From Acetobacter malorum (GTDB taxonomy: Bacteria > Pseudomonadota > Alphaproteobacteria > Acetobacterales > Acetobacteraceae): a stretch of 49,827 nucleotides of DNA. The notes under the pieces are model-generated. The model did no database searches. It saw only the letters and a list, made by a program, of their open reading frames with translations, and was not told the DNA's origin. The stretch covers positions 1-49,827 of the forward strand of contig NZ_LHZC01000032.1 of NCBI RefSeq assembly GCF_001580615.1, given 5' to 3'. Positions 1 to 8,360 of the stretch are shown piece by piece. Made by a program: the position numbers and the translations under genes. Position 1 is the first letter of the stretch. The number at the start of each line of letters is the position of its first letter.

Positions 1-41
1 CCTGTTGAACCGTCTCAGAAGCCTACAGAAGGAATTAGGAA

Positions 42-689
42 ATGAGCGAAGAAAAAAAAGACGACAAAGACCAGACAACAGAAAGAAATTATGGGGAACC
101 ATATGAAGGCACGTTCCGAAATGTTGGAGAACTTATATATTTATACGGAAATATTGATCCGTTAATTAATATACTTTTGTGTGAATCTTTGGGCATTCCG
201 CCAGATGATAATGTTATCAGATCAGTGCTGAATCATGTTCCTTCAAACAAGCGAATAGAAATGATAGAGGAAAGGATTAAGGCTTCCCAAGTTGATGGAA
301 GTGAGACTGATGAGATAAAGGAGATTTCGGAAATTATCTCTGAAATTAAAATAGTTAAATCTATGCGCGATGTTATAAGTCATTGCAGTTGGAAAATTAA
401 AGATAACATGGTCTATTTCATACAAACAAATTCAACAGATTATGAAAAAGTTATGAGAAGAATGAATAAAAGCATACAAAGACTGGCGAATTCTGTAACA
501 AAATCTAAATCATACGATCAACCTGACGCATTGGCACGAGCTATTGCGGAAGCATTTGAGGCGGAAGCTCCCAAAAAGAATTCGAATGACCTTAATGAGG
601 CATTGTTATCTGCTCGAAAAGTAATGGAATTTTTTGTTAAACGGCATAAAGAAAAAGAGCAAGAACCCCCGATAGTTCGTCCGTCCTGA
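42..689 (+). CDS. Hypothetical protein of the integrated element
   Basis: This 215-aa protein is not recognised. It is hydrophilic and rich in Lys and Glu, with no signal peptide or membrane segment. The central part (about residues 75-150) looks mostly helical and the C-terminus is a charged helix ending in a Pro-rich tail. An AGGAATTAGGA stretch just before the ATG contains a plausible ribosome binding site. It is read towards the HUH-motif gene on the opposite strand, and its AT-rich composition matches the rest of the element. A role in element maintenance or defence would be a guess; the sequence gives no catalytic motif. Confidence 0.7.
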   Translation: MSEEKKDDKDQTTERNYGEPYEGTFRNVGELIYLYGNIDPLINILLCESLGIPPDDNVIRSVLNHVPSNKRIEMIEERIKASQVDGSETDEIKEISEIISEIKIVKSMRDVISHCSWKIKDNMVYFIQTNSTDYEKVMRRMNKSIQRLANSVTKSKSYDQPDALARAIAEAFEAEAPKKNSNDLNEALLSARKVMEFFVKRHKEKEQEPPIVRPS

Positions 690-700
690 AGCAATTATCC

Positions 701-722
701 CGCCAGATTTTCAGTTCTGGCA
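701..722 (+). terminator. Short hairpin between convergent genes
   Basis: GCCAGA at 702-707 pairs with TCTGGC at 716-721 around an 8-base loop, between the convergent 215-aa gene and the HUH-motif gene. No clear T-run follows, so function as a terminator is uncertain. Confidence 0.35.
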
Positions 723-762
723 GGTCTCCCAAGATTTTCTGATTCACAATAATTTTGTAGCT

Positions 763-2211
763 TCAAATTAATATCAGATTTTTTTGAGATTCCGCACCTG
801 TTGATCTGCTTGTATGATTTTTGTGCCAATCTGCTGAAATGTCTGATACTATTGCCTTGCGTTGGTCTGATAAGCCTTTTCCTTCTCCAGAAGGAGGAGG
901 CTGACCCCTAGATTTTTCACATTCCCAATAATAAAAATTATCCAGCATACATTCTTGGTTATTATATACCCAACTTGTAACATAGTTATAAATATTACCG
1001 AATTCATTGATAATTTTATATGTTCTCAATTTCATAGATACAGAGAACTCATTATCAATCAGATTTTTGAATTCTCCAAAATGAATACAGTGTAAATACA
1101 TAACTTGAAGTTTCTGAATATCAGTTTTTAGATAGTAGAAATCTGGATGACGTGAAGATAACAGATTCAACCTTTCATCTTGAAAACCTCTTATCAATAA
1201 AAGAATCATCCCATTGGGTTGTTTTTCCATTATCCTTTTATATGATTTTGATATTCTCCAATCGGATAAATCTTTATATTTTTCATTATGATAAACAGCA
1301 TTATATCGAGATTTGATATCTCTTTGTAATCCGATAAATGACACGTATGTGTCTGATTTTCCACTATCTTTTAGACAATAAGATATCAGATTAAAGGCTT
1401 GCCAGATGTCTTTAATTGCTTCGTTTCGTCTGTCTTGTTCATTCGGAAACTGCTGAAGAATGACTGATTCAACATATTCCCTATGTTCAGGAGCAACATA
1501 AAGTTGAATGTGATAATGTGGAGTTTCATCTTTTTGCAATTCCAAAACACTCATACCGAGTAAGAGAATACCTTTATTTTTCAATATTCTTTTTATCTTT
1601 TTTAATCGTCTGTTAATTTCTTTTTTTGCTGTTTCATAATCACAGTTATGGAATTCACTCTCTAATGTTAGAGATAAAAACAATCCTACATATTGTAAAA
1701 AGTTTATAGCAAAATCATCAACATGTTCAGCTATCGAATGATTAATGGAATATTTTTTTCTCTGTTGATAGTTTTTAATGTCATGAGCAGATAAACCAGT
1801 TTCGGAATCTTTCGAATCCTGAAATATGATATATGACTTTTCAGAATCTAATTTATCATTATCGAATGATAATTGGAATTCATCATCGTCAGGTCGGATA
1901 TTCATATATCTCCTGAAATTCCTACGTAATAAGTTCGATTTTTGGGTTAATCTCTTGCCTGTGATTCGTTGTTTTTCTTTGATTTCGTCATACGATAATG
2001 ACATTAGATTAAAGTCATTAATCATCTCTTTCGGTATTGCATTAACGAAATCGACAACGTGTTCAGCTACTTCATTGCAATCGAAAGAATGGCAGTTTTC
2101 CGAGGTTTTTAGCGTTATTAAATTTTTATAAGTGTGGTGTAGAGATAAAAGGGAATGCCAGATTTTCGGATATTCATTTCTTAAAATTATCTCGATTTGT
2201 TCATATTTCAT
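763..2211 (-). CDS. Putative HUH-type replication/relaxase protein
   Basis: This 482-aa protein has the three motifs of HUH rolling-circle endonucleases in the right order. A motif I-like strand FLSLTL is at residues 178-183. The metal-binding HYH triad lies in PHYHIQLYV at 231-239. A motif III-like Y-x-x-K (YCLK, 278-281) sits on a helix. Such enzymes nick one DNA strand and stay covalently bound to the 5' end through tyrosine. A segment AEHVxDF occurs twice (residues 49-55 and 161-167). The gene has a strong AAAGGAGAAT ribosome site before its ATG and lies next to the element integrase. Overall family is not certain: inovirus/phage Rep and plasmid Rep proteins are both possible. The residues 290-482 are unrecognised. 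Confidence 0.6.
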   Translation of the reverse strand: MKYEQIEIILRNEYPKIWHSLLSLHHTYKNLITLKTSENCHSFDCNEVAEHVVDFVNAIPKEMINDFNLMSLSYDEIKEKQRITGKRLTQKSNLLRRNFRRYMNIRPDDDEFQLSFDNDKLDSEKSYIIFQDSKDSETGLSAHDIKNYQQRKKYSINHSIAEHVDDFAINFLQYVGLFLSLTLESEFHNCDYETAKKEINRRLKKIKRILKNKGILLLGMSVLELQKDETPHYHIQLYVAPEHREYVESVILQQFPNEQDRRNEAIKDIWQAFNLISYCLKDSGKSDTYVSFIGLQRDIKSRYNAVYHNEKYKDLSDWRISKSYKRIMEKQPNGMILLLIRGFQDERLNLLSSRHPDFYYLKTDIQKLQVMYLHCIHFGEFKNLIDNEFSVSMKLRTYKIINEFGNIYNYVTSWVYNNQECMLDNFYYWECEKSRGQPPPSGEGKGLSDQRKAIVSDISADWHKNHTSRSTGAESQKNLILI

Positions 2212-2242
2212 ATTCTCCTTTTGCCAAATTTCTAAAATTATC

Positions 2243-2293
2243 TTGACATTCAGAGAGTGATGCTATTATATAAACAGCAACACCTCTTATGTC
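2243..2293. promoter_or_regulatory. Back-to-back promoter region of the Rep-like gene and a candidate small RNA
   Basis: On the plus strand TTGACA (2243-2248) is followed 18-20 bases later by TATATA/TATAAA around 2267-2274. On the minus strand an exact TATAAT lies at 2270-2265, with CTGACA about 19 bases upstream, pointing into the Rep-like gene. The two cores overlap, so transcription in the two directions could compete. Spacing is not ideal for either, and no start site is known. Confidence 0.5.
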
Positions 2294-2366
2294 AGATGTT
2301 TTTTGGTCAATAATATTATAACATAAGAATTTGAAGGAAGTGAAGAAAATTTCACTTCCTTTTTTA
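2279..2366 (+). ncRNA. Candidate small RNA in the element
   Basis: Between the plus-strand promoter-like sequence and a strong terminator there is room for a transcript of about 90 bases with no open reading frame of note. TCTTATGT (2285-2292) pairs with ACATAAGA (2321-2328), giving a first stem. The terminator hairpin gives a second. Both flanking genes are on the minus strand, so this RNA would be an isolated plus-strand unit. This is inferred from signals only; the same hairpin may simply end the integrase message. Confidence 0.35.
2334..2366 (+). terminator. Intrinsic terminator
   Basis: AAGGAAGTGAA (2334-2344) pairs perfectly with TTCACTTCCTT (2351-2361) around a 6-base loop, followed by a run of T to 2365. 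The T-run favours plus-strand termination. In the minus direction it lies just after the integrase stop and may end that message too, with a weaker tail. Confidence 0.7.
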
Positions 2367-2371
2367 ATGTC

Positions 2372-3973
2372 TTAAACTTCTGTGAATTTTCTAATATCCC
2401 AGAATTCAGGATATTGCACTGAATCAGCAACTTTTTTTAAATTCTCAACATCGATCATATCGAGATAAACGACATTACCAACGCTTTTATTTTGCCCTTC
2501 GTGTCCGAGAAAATCATCAATCCAAGACTCACGCAAACCATTTATACCATCTGGAAGATTCCGTAATTTCGTGCTGACGTTATGGCGAAAGCTATGAAAA
2601 TCGACACCTTTCGGGATTTTTTTGCGTAGCTTGAATCTTGAAAATGATTGCTGAAATCCGTCTGATCGCTTTTTATCCTTCCCAGAGAATTTCAATTCTG
2701 AAAAAAGATAATACTGTTTCTTATTTTTCTGTTGTTCAATAAACCGCAGAAAACCGCTGTTTATCAACGCTTCACCAATAGGCACCACACGTTCACCAGC
2801 CTCCGTTTTCGGACTCCATTTTTCCCATGGTTTTCCTTTTCTAGCTTCGTGATCTTGTATGAAAATACAAGGAATTCCGCGTATTTCGATAATGTCTTGA
2901 ATTCTGATACGACAGATTTCTTCCAGTCGCATTCCGCAATATGAGCCTAATCCCACTATATAGCCGAATGTTTTTTTCGATATTGTTGGACTGTTCCATG
3001 ATGAATTCATTAGCGTTTGAAGCTGTTCATCGTCCCATCGAATTCGCTTAATTTTTGCTTTTCCGTCAAACCGCCAGCCAATAAATATATTGGAATTCAC
3101 TACGTCACGGAGCAGATAATAACGCCAGATAGCTGACAGCCGAGCAAAATGATTTTTTATGGTTTTCTCTGAAATTCTGCCAGATTTATGGAGTTTACCG
3201 TATTCGATTAATTCGAAAATTGTCCGTGTATCATTACGGCTCTTTCCATAGTTTTCTGGCATTTTCTCCATTAATTCTTTAAATTGTCCTGCATCTTCTC
3301 CCGTATAATCTAATATTTCTTTATCTCCGACAGCTTCAACAAATCGTTTAATTGTATTCAGAAAACCGCGTTTATCTGAATCTGTCATTTTCTCCGCATG
3401 TGCTTCCAGATATTTATCAGTAGCAACAGACAAAAGGGGAGTTTTTCGCTTTTCGGGTGGTTTTACCCATCCTTGCACTTGTTCAAACTGCTGTTGCATT
3501 TGCTTGATAGATTTATATGCGTCAAAATCTTTATTATCTTTTACATATGAAAGAACGGCATCAAGTTGCGGTTCAGCTTTCTGAACTGCGTCAGTCAGAT
3601 TTTTGAGACGCTGATAATCTTCAAGTCTTTGAAGATAGTGTTCACCTTCTGCCAGCCGATACTGTGCTTTGAGTTCTCGGACATGAAGTTCATAAGAGTC
3701 GATAATTTTCGTTAGTATTTGTTTATCGTGATCTGTTTCTAGATCGTCAACCAATTCATTGGCTGAATGATAGATATAAGATTTTGTCATATTTCTCACG
3801 ACAATAAAGAATTTGCTAGTCGCTGAAAAAATATCACAAGCCCGAATTTTTGCCACTTCTGGTTCATTGGTTTCCAATGAGTGCCAGATTTCGTTCTTGC
3901 GTAAAGTCTTACGGATATCGACAGGAACCCACCGCCTAAGATGGTATCCTGATTCTAATCTGACCAGTTTCAT
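2372..3973 (-). CDS. Tyrosine recombinase/phage integrase
   Basis: This integrase catalyses site-specific integration and excision of the element. It has an N-terminal SAM-like arm/core-binding part and a C-terminal catalytic domain. The catalytic residues are visible: Arg in SYCGMRLEEICRI, His-x-x-Arg in HSFRHNVS, and the nucleophile Tyr in GNVVYLDM near the end, preceded by LGHEG. The reading frame is open to 4036, but the start at 3973 (MKLVRLESG) begins the conserved N-terminal segment (residues WVPVDIRKTL) typical of these proteins and is preferred. About 533 aa is long for the family, owing to an extended helical N-terminal half. It is adjacent to tRNA-Leu, its likely target. Confidence 0.9.
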   Translation of the reverse strand: MKLVRLESGYHLRRWVPVDIRKTLRKNEIWHSLETNEPEVAKIRACDIFSATSKFFIVVRNMTKSYIYHSANELVDDLETDHDKQILTKIIDSYELHVRELKAQYRLAEGEHYLQRLEDYQRLKNLTDAVQKAEPQLDAVLSYVKDNKDFDAYKSIKQMQQQFEQVQGWVKPPEKRKTPLLSVATDKYLEAHAEKMTDSDKRGFLNTIKRFVEAVGDKEILDYTGEDAGQFKELMEKMPENYGKSRNDTRTIFELIEYGKLHKSGRISEKTIKNHFARLSAIWRYYLLRDVVNSNIFIGWRFDGKAKIKRIRWDDEQLQTLMNSSWNSPTISKKTFGYIVGLGSYCGMRLEEICRIRIQDIIEIRGIPCIFIQDHEARKGKPWEKWSPKTEAGERVVPIGEALINSGFLRFIEQQKNKKQYYLFSELKFSGKDKKRSDGFQQSFSRFKLRKKIPKGVDFHSFRHNVSTKLRNLPDGINGLRESWIDDFLGHEGQNKSVGNVVYLDMIDVENLKKVADSVQYPEFWDIRKFTEV

Positions 3974-4066
3974 AATGCGTTGCCACTGTAGAAGGGGGCA
4001 GTAGAAGAATGTCCCCGAGGTTGTGGATAACCTCAAAATAATCTATATATTTCAGTGACTTATATG

Positions 4067-4152
4067 TGGTGCGAACTGCGGGACTCGAACCCGCACGCCC
4101 TTACGGGCTGGAGATTTTAAGTCTCCTGCGTCTACCATTCCGCCAAGTTCGC
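4067..4152 (-). tRNA. tRNA-Leu (anticodon UAA)
   Basis: The minus strand folds into a complete class II tRNA: acceptor GCGAACT pairs with AGTTCGC, the anticodon loop CTTAAAA carries UAA, there is a long variable arm (CCCGTAAGGGC), a T-arm with GTTCGAGTC, and CCA is encoded. The 3' end faces the integrase and is the probable attachment site, restored intact by the element. Confidence 0.95.
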
Positions 4153-4259
4153 ATAAGGTTGGCTGTTTTTGTCAGCCATACAGGGCGTTTTACTGTGTTA
4201 CGGCGGGTTTTAGCATGTTGGGCCGTGGCGGCAAGCGTTTCTGTAGCAGGACTGTGTGT

Positions 4260-4967
4260 TTAGTGTGCGCCTAACAGTGCTGATCCGTGGTGTTTCAGCC
4301 ATGCTTCGGCGTGGTGTCGGTGGGGGGTGAGCTGGTCTACCAGCCTCCAGAACGCTGGAGCATGGTTCATATGGCGTAAGTGGGCCAGTTCATGCGCAAT
4401 CAGATAATGTCTGACGGCGGTAGGAGCCATGACCAGACGCCAGGACAGCATGATGCGGCCAGAGGAGGAGCAGCTGCCCCAGCGGCTGGAGGTGTCGCGG
4501 ATATCAAGCCGTGTGGGGCACAGGCCGGAAATCTGGGCCTGCGCACGGAGTTCCTGACCTAAAATCTGGCGAGCGTGCTTTTTCAAAAAATCTGTAATGC
4601 GCCTGCTGATAAACTCTTCCGCACCGCTTACACAAATCTGGTTTTCCTCTATCCAGACGCCGCTACGTGCGGTGGGGTGATGCACAATGGTATGCGGCTT
4701 TCCCTCAATGGGAATGGTTCGGCCCGGCAGGAAGGCAGGCGCCTGTTGTAGAGCCGTAAGACGTTTTGTGATCCAGTGTTTCTGAATTTTGAGAAACTGC
4801 ACGGCCTGTGCAGTCGAAAGCCCGGAGGGGAGGGTGACCGACACGGCCTGTCTGCGCGGGTCAATCCGGAGGGAAAGTCGTCGCGCCCGGTTGGAGGGTT
4901 TCCAGATGACGGGCACGTGGCAGTCCGGCGCCAGTTGAATGAGATCGGGAGTCTGCGTAGGCGGCAT
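4260..4967 (-). CDS. YgjP-like zinc metallopeptidase (M48/DUF45)
   Basis: A zinc-dependent peptidase-like protein of the YgjP/WLM-related family, probably cytoplasmic. The C-terminal half holds RDTSSRWGSCSS, the family hallmark, and the HExxH site HELAHLRHMNH with a further His/Glu region downstream. The N-terminal half (WKPSNRARRLSLRID) also fits the family. The frame is open to 5186, but that would overlap the YcgN gene by 164 bases with low-complexity Pro/Ser-rich residues, so the ATG at 4967 (MPPTQTPDL, 235 aa) is preferred; no strong ribosome site decides it. It follows YcgN by about 55 bases in the same direction. Substrate is unknown. Confidence 0.85.
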   Translation of the reverse strand: MPPTQTPDLIQLAPDCHVPVIWKPSNRARRLSLRIDPRRQAVSVTLPSGLSTAQAVQFLKIQKHWITKRLTALQQAPAFLPGRTIPIEGKPHTIVHHPTARSGVWIEENQICVSGAEEFISRRITDFLKKHARQILGQELRAQAQISGLCPTRLDIRDTSSRWGSCSSSGRIMLSWRLVMAPTAVRHYLIAHELAHLRHMNHAPAFWRLVDQLTPHRHHAEAWLKHHGSALLGAH

Positions 4968-5022
4968 AGGGTTGGCGCGGGGGGCTATGGCAACACCCCG
5001 CTCAGAACGTGGAACCGGCTTT

Positions 5023-5547
5023 TCAGGGCGTATCGGCACGGATGTGGCGGACCGAAGGCCGCTTGTGTGCGCTGGGCTTTTTAGGTTTTTTGGCAGGCTG
5101 GCCGGGCCATGCGACGACATACTCTTCCAGTGCTCCGGCCTGTCGTTCACTAATGCAGCGGCCTGCGGCAGAGGCCCCGGCTTCAATCACGCTTTCCGGG
5201 TTTCCGGTAATAAGCGGATGCCATGTGGGCAGGGAGCGTCCTTCGGACAGGCGGCGATAAGCGCAATCGGGCGGAAGCCAGTCCAGTTCGGACACCATTG
5301 CCGGTGTCAGGGTGATGCAGTCCTGCACTTTTCTGTGGCGTTGCGGGTAATCCGTGCAGCGACAGTTGGAGACATCCAGCAGGCGGCAGGCGACGGACGT
5401 ATAGTGAATTTCGTCCGTATCTTCGTCACGCAGCTTATGCAGGCAGCAACGGCCACAGCCATCACACAGGGATTCCCACTCAGCGGTGGTCATCTCTTGG
5501 AGCGGGGTGGTTTCCCAGAACGGAGCGGTGGATGAGGGGGAAGTCAT
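5023..5547 (-). CDS. YcgN family cysteine cluster protein (UPF0260)
   Basis: Small soluble protein with the cysteine pattern of the YcgN/UPF0260 family: [11 protein letters not shown] near residue 30 and a second set in [17 protein letters not shown], which may bind zinc or an iron-sulfur cluster. The C-terminus contains WHPL, also conserved. The extra Lys/Pro/Arg tail ([13 protein letters not shown]) is unusual and may be lineage-specific. Start at 5547 ([11 protein letters not shown]) avoids overlap with the upstream permease-like gene, which stops at 5576; an upstream start at 5610 is possible. Function in cells is not established. Confidence 0.85.
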   Translation of the reverse strand: MTSPSSTAPFWETTPLQEMTTAEWESLCDGCGRCCLHKLRDEDTDEIHYTSVACRLLDVSNCRCTDYPQRHRKVQDCITLTPAMVSELDWLPPDCAYRRLSEGRSLPTWHPLITGNPESVIEAGASAAGRCISERQAGALEEYVVAWPGQPAKKPKKPSAHKRPSVRHIRADTP

Positions 5548-5575
5548 GCCGTGCAGGATAAACCGGCAGGAGGCC

Positions 5576-6034
5576 TCAGGAAAGAGGGGCTTTGCTGATT
5601 CCCAGAGCACCGAGCAGGCTGAGTGCCAGCGCCAGACCTATGCTGCCGACAAGCGGACGGCCCAGCAGCGGTAGCCACAGCAGGCGGATACGGGTGAGGG
5701 ACGTTGCCCCCAGCTCCTGTGCCGTGCGCCCCCATGCTGACGGAGCATCCTGTAGCCGACGGAGTGGCGCGAGTGAAATGGCCGGTCCGATCAGCGCACC
5801 CTGAAGAAAGGGAAAAAGCAGAGAGGTGCGGTCGTGCGGCAGCAGGAACGGCAGCGTGAGGGCGACTGCGGTGGCGGGCAGCAGAACCAACAGGAGCAGC
5901 GTGTAGAGCCGGCCGCCCTGCCGGGTTGAAAGGGCCAAGCTGAGCACGAGCGCTGCCAGACAGATGCCAGTCAGAGCCATGAAGAGCGTGTGGGTGATGA
6001 GAAAAGGCAGAAGGCCGGACGCAGGAAGGCTCAC
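5576..6034 (-). CDS. Short ABC permease-like membrane protein
   Basis: About 152 aa with four to five hydrophobic segments and an EAA-like loop ([20 protein letters not shown]) that in binding-protein-dependent permeases docks the ATPase. It is roughly half to two-thirds the usual length of a PotB/PotC-type permease (about 260-300 aa), lacking the N-terminal segments. The GTG at 6034 overlaps the stop of the solute-binding gene as GTGA, showing translational coupling; a TTG at 6049 is an alternative. It is the only permease in the operon, where polyamine systems normally have two. With the dead ATPase upstream, normal transport is doubtful. Confidence 0.7.
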   Translation of the reverse strand: MSLPASGLLPFLITHTLFMALTGICLAALVLSLALSTRQGGRLYTLLLLVLLPATAVALTLPFLLPHDRTSLLFPFLQGALIGPAISLAPLRRLQDAPSAWGRTAQELGATSLTRIRLLWLPLLGRPLVGSIGLALALSLLGALGISKAPLS

Positions 6035-7143
6035 CGGTCTTCGGCCCAACGTTCAAAGCGTGCCGACAGCGTGGAGAGATGCGAGCTCCAGAACGTGTCA
6101 TTCACTGCGATGGGGGGCAGTATATGACGGCTGTCCGGAGAGCCTGCGTTGATTTCGGCCAGAGACGGCAGAGACGGCCACGCATTGGCGAAGGCCTGCT
6201 TCTGGGTGGGGTGTTCCAGCCATGCCGTCAAAGCCAGCGCCGTATTTTCTTCCGCGGAGGTTTTTGGCACGCCCCATGCGTAATTGACCTGCAGGCGTTG
6301 CGGCCAGTAGAGGCCAAAACGATCACGGTCCGCCTGTGCGGCGCCGAGAATTTCTCCGGTGGGTACGCTGCCCATCAGCGCACCACCACTTTTAAGAATG
6401 CGCGCGGCTTCCTCCGGTGTGGACCACCAGACAATATAGGGGCGTAGCTGGTCGAGCTTGCGGAAGGCCCGTTCCACGCCGTCCTGCGTGTTCAGGACAC
6501 GGTAGAGAGAGTCAGGTGAGACGCCATCGGCCAGCAGAGCGATTTCCAGCGTGGTGCGGGGGTCTCGACGCAGGCTGCGGCGGCCCGGGTGACGCGCGAC
6601 GTCCCAAAAGTCCGACCAGTCTGGCGGAGTGTCAAAGCGGGAGCGATCCCACGCCATGGCAAAGTCGATAGAGGCGGAAGACTGGCCACACCCGTTGGGG
6701 GAGGGGTCAGCCGGGTCACGCACCAGCAGGCCCAGCGAGCAACTAATCTGCAGGGAGCTGGTTTCCATCATCACGGCGGCCCAGCGGTGCGGAGCCACGG
6801 TTTCCTGCTTGCGCAGAGACTCGATTCCGCCATCCCATGAGGACGGTGCGAGCGAATGTTTGATAAGCTGCGCGTACGGCGTGAACAGCACTTTCTGTTG
6901 GGTGGACGTAATGGCCCCCCCGAATGTCAGAATGCGCACCGGTTGCACTACGGTCCGATGAATCCGGCGTATCGAGCGCGCATCAGCCTGCGAAAATGCA
7001 GGCAGCACCATGCTTCCCAGAACGAGCGCCGTCAGCCCATGCCGTAAGAAAGCTGGCAGGGCAGAGGGTCGCTGCGCCCGGGGGCGAAGGGGCCTTTGGG
7101 AGGATGCGTCGCGAAACGAAAGAAGGGACAGGGGTAGCCTCAC
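6031..7143 (-). CDS. PotD/PotF-like extracellular solute-binding protein
   Basis: About 370 aa. After a long basic N-terminus comes a signal-like segment (LTALVLGSMVLPAFSQADA), then a type II periplasmic binding protein fold. Recognisable parts include DFWDVARHPGRRSLRRDP and TLEIALLADGV, typical of spermidine/putrescine and related binding proteins. The start is uncertain: GTG at 7143 lies 28 bases after the ATPase stop, while an in-frame ATG at 7209 would overlap the ATPase. Neither has a good ribosome site. It lies between a catalytically dead ATPase-like gene and a short permease. The ligand cannot be deduced; polyamine or another small cation or carboxylate is possible. Confidence 0.75.
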   Translation of the reverse strand: MRLPLSLLSFRDASSQRPLRPRAQRPSALPAFLRHGLTALVLGSMVLPAFSQADARSIRRIHRTVVQPVRILTFGGAITSTQQKVLFTPYAQLIKHSLAPSSWDGGIESLRKQETVAPHRWAAVMMETSSLQISCSLGLLVRDPADPSPNGCGQSSASIDFAMAWDRSRFDTPPDWSDFWDVARHPGRRSLRRDPRTTLEIALLADGVSPDSLYRVLNTQDGVERAFRKLDQLRPYIVWWSTPEEAARILKSGGALMGSVPTGEILGAAQADRDRFGLYWPQRLQVNYAWGVPKTSAEENTALALTAWLEHPTQKQAFANAWPSLPSLAEINAGSPDSRHILPPIAVNDTFWSSHLSTLSARFERWAEDR

Positions 7144-7171
7144 GCGGTTGCTGCTTAAGTCAAAGGTAATT

Positions 7172-8293
7172 CTAGCCTGATTTGTGGTCCATCGGAAAGG
7201 CAGTGGCATTTGCTGTTTGCCAGGCAAGCAGTGCGACGCGCCCCGGCTCCAGTTCCCGCATGGTGTGGACAGGGGGGCGATGGGCAATAATTTCCCCCCC
7301 ATCCTGCATACGAAAGCGCATGTGAATGGCCGTGCCCACATGTCGGGCGGAGACCAGCGTGCAGAGTAACATGTCATTTTCTTCCGGCGGTCCGCTCATC
7401 TGGCGGGGGAACATGACGGACAGCCGATCCGGCGCGATGCAGATATTGGCGAGGTCCTGTTCCTCCAGCCCCGGTGCGGCCATGGCCTCTACAGTCTCGC
7501 CCGTGGGCAGGCGGAGTTCAGCCATGTCGTCTTCTGCATACAGCACCTTGCCGGTCAGGACATTGGCTTCACCAAATGTAATGGCGACCTGTTCATGCGC
7601 GGGGCGCGTGAGCAGCTCTGGCGGTGTGGCAAGCTGGAGGAGGATGCCGTTTTCCAGAATGCCGATGGTGTCTCCCGCCATCAGGGCTTCCGTGCGGTCT
7701 CGGGTGAGGAGAAGGGTGCTGAGGCCAATGGCGCGTTGGAGCTTTTCCAGCAAGGCCATCACGCGCGTTGTAGCGTTATGATCCAGAGCGCTGAATGGGC
7801 GGTTCAGGACAAGCACTTCAGGCCGCATGACGAGTGCGCGCGCCAGCTGGCCCCGCAAATTTTGCTCTGCTGTCAGGCCGGCGGGTTTAAGCGCGCGGCG
7901 GCCATCCAGACCCACGAGAGACAGTGTTTCCGTTGTGCGGCGCTCACTTTCCGCCGCGGAGACCTGTCCTGTGGCCCGGAGGGGGAACAGAATATTGTCC
8001 GCTAGCGTCAGGTGCGGGAACAGCGGCGCATGGGCCCCGATGGTGGCCAGACCACGCAGGCCGGTCGGGCGGTGGGTGACATCTTCCCCGCCAACCAGGA
8101 TCTGCCCGCCATAGCTGGGGGCATGCCCGGCCAGAACGTCTGTCAGGCGGGAGAGGTCCTCATGCTCGGAGCCGATTCCCAGCAGAGCCACGCACTGGCC
8201 TTTTTCCACACGCAGGCTGAGGCCGGGGAGCGGAGGGAGGAAAGCGAGATTGTGAAGGGCTAGCGGCGGGGGCGAGCTATGCGCCGTATGCAT
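7172..8293 (-). CDS. Degenerate PotA-type ABC ATPase (pseudo-ATPase)
   Basis: 373 aa with the length and layout of a PotA/CysA-type ATPase: nucleotide-binding fold (about 10-240) then a TOBE-like domain (about 245-365). The catalytic motifs are all altered. The Walker A region reads LLGIGSEHEDL, without the GKT. The Q-loop Gln is Ala in GAHAPLFPH. The signature reads LTAEQNL rather than LSGGQ. Walker B ends LVLNRP instead of LLLDEP, losing both acidic residues. The switch His is Arg in LLTRDRTEAL. LFPH and SALD nearby are kept, so alignment is secure. ATP hydrolysis is very unlikely. The frame is intact, which suggests retention for another role or recent decay. First gene of the operon. Confidence 0.8.
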   Translation of the reverse strand: MHTAHSSPPPLALHNLAFLPPLPGLSLRVEKGQCVALLGIGSEHEDLSRLTDVLAGHAPSYGGQILVGGEDVTHRPTGLRGLATIGAHAPLFPHLTLADNILFPLRATGQVSAAESERRTTETLSLVGLDGRRALKPAGLTAEQNLRGQLARALVMRPEVLVLNRPFSALDHNATTRVMALLEKLQRAIGLSTLLLTRDRTEALMAGDTIGILENGILLQLATPPELLTRPAHEQVAITFGEANVLTGKVLYAEDDMAELRLPTGETVEAMAAPGLEEQDLANICIAPDRLSVMFPRQMSGPPEENDMLLCTLVSARHVGTAIHMRFRMQDGGEIIAHRPPVHTMRELEPGRVALLAWQTANATAFPMDHKSG

Positions 8294-8360
8294 GCAACCT
8301 TATCCTTAGCGATCGGTTAAAAGGGTGTTGTCAATAAATCTAACGCGAATAGGGTGTTCC

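Larger units (their letters stand above)
1..4069. mobile_element. Integrated element at tRNA-Leu(UAA), left part outside window
   Basis: This AT-rich block stands out sharply from the GC-rich flank that begins at the tRNA-Leu gene. A tyrosine integrase is read away from the tRNA and its start lies close to the tRNA 3' end, the usual arrangement when an element has recombined into a tRNA 3' end. It also carries a protein with HUH Rep-like motifs and an unknown 215-aa protein. No second copy of the tRNA 3' end is visible in the window, so the far attachment site should lie beyond base 1. Whether it is a phage satellite, an integrative mobilisable element or a plasmid-like island cannot be decided from this part. 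Confidence 0.75.

Noticed and set aside
4967..5186. Longer start of the YgjP-like peptidase overlapping YcgN by 164 bases
   Set aside because: The extra residues are Pro/Ser/Arg-rich and unlike the family; the overlap would be unusual. A start near 4967 fits better.
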